Shown here piece after piece: positions 4,889-5,030 of a stretch of DNA of 5,030 nucleotides. Position 1 is the first letter of the stretch. Every line of letters begins with the position of its first letter. The stretch spans positions 1-5,030 of the forward strand of contig JALFIK010000226.1 of NCBI GenBank assembly GCA_022776205.1, given 5' to 3'. Position numbers and translations under genes: made by a program. The stretch is from Eubacterium sp. (GTDB lineage Bacteria > Bacillota > Clostridia > Lachnospirales > Lachnospiraceae). The notes below the pieces were generated by a model, which ran no database searches, had not been told where the DNA came from, and saw nothing but the letters and a program-made list of their open reading frames with translations.

Positions 4889-5030
4889 AGAAAATAAAAC
4901 GTATTCTGGCACTGTTACTGGTCGTGTTTCTCGTGGCCATGGTTTTTGTCACCTTGTATTGCGCGGTGACCGGCAGCAGGTACTTTATGGCCGCACTGTA
5001 TGTGACGATCGGGTTCCCGCTTTTACTGTA
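4885..5030 (+). CDS. Small putative membrane protein, partial (window ends inside)
   Basis: The ATG overlaps the rarA stop codon as ATGA (4885-4888), the classic sign of translational coupling, and GGGGGAGAG (4872-4880) just upstream can serve as its ribosome site. Forty-eight codons are visible without a stop. The product begins MKKIKR, a positively charged end, followed by a strongly hydrophobic helix (residues 7-27), a short polar turn (TGSR, 29-32), and the beginning of a second hydrophobic segment (34-48). This fits a small integral membrane protein with at least two helices. A cleaved signal peptide is possible but the second hydrophobic stretch argues against it. I do not recognise a family. 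It is probably the third gene of the phosphatase-rarA operon. Confidence 0.75.
   Translation, partial: MKKIKRILALLLVVFLVAMVFVTLYCAVTGSRYFMAALYVTIGFPLLL

Overview
The window looks like chromosomal DNA of a gut-type Clostridia, most likely Lachnospiraceae (Bacillota). This rests on strong AGGAGG-type Shine-Dalgarno sites, AT-rich intergenic regions, sigma-A style promoters with extended -10 (TGn) boxes, and a DUF5688 protein, a family I associate with this group. Taxonomy is inferred from style and protein families, not from a marker gene. All genes are on the + strand.

Layout. Positions 23-53 hold a factor-independent terminator, presumably of a gene outside the window. A promoter then leads to a DUF5688 protein of unknown function (194-1081). 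A second promoter (1096-1123) drives a multi-pass AI-2E family transporter (start 1160, end 2293). An AT-rich dyad (2294-2342) fills the whole gap between that stop codon and the -35 box of a cold-shock protein gene (2435-2635), which ends in a clear hairpin terminator. The 318-base gap at 2636-2953 has no gene. It holds that terminator, a 13-bp hairpin, a strikingly GC-rich (about 70%) block of nested inverted repeats that looks like a dispersed intergenic repeat, and a promoter whose -10 box is flanked by a 10-bp perfect inverted repeat. That promoter starts a probable operon: histidine phosphatase (2954-3544), rarA (3563-4888), and the first 48 codons of a small membrane protein (from 4885, ATGA overlap with rarA, cut by the window end).

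How the genes relate. The first three genes each seem to have their own promoter and share no obvious pathway. The last three are tightly packed and probably co-transcribed. RarA acts at stalled replication forks; the phosphatase substrate cannot be read from sequence; the membrane protein is unknown.

I see no defence locus, CRISPR array, phage or transposase gene, tRNA or rRNA. The coding content is ordinary housekeeping plus one uncharacterised family. The most interesting material is non-coding: the GC-rich repeat island and the symmetric sequences at the phosphatase and cold-shock promoters.
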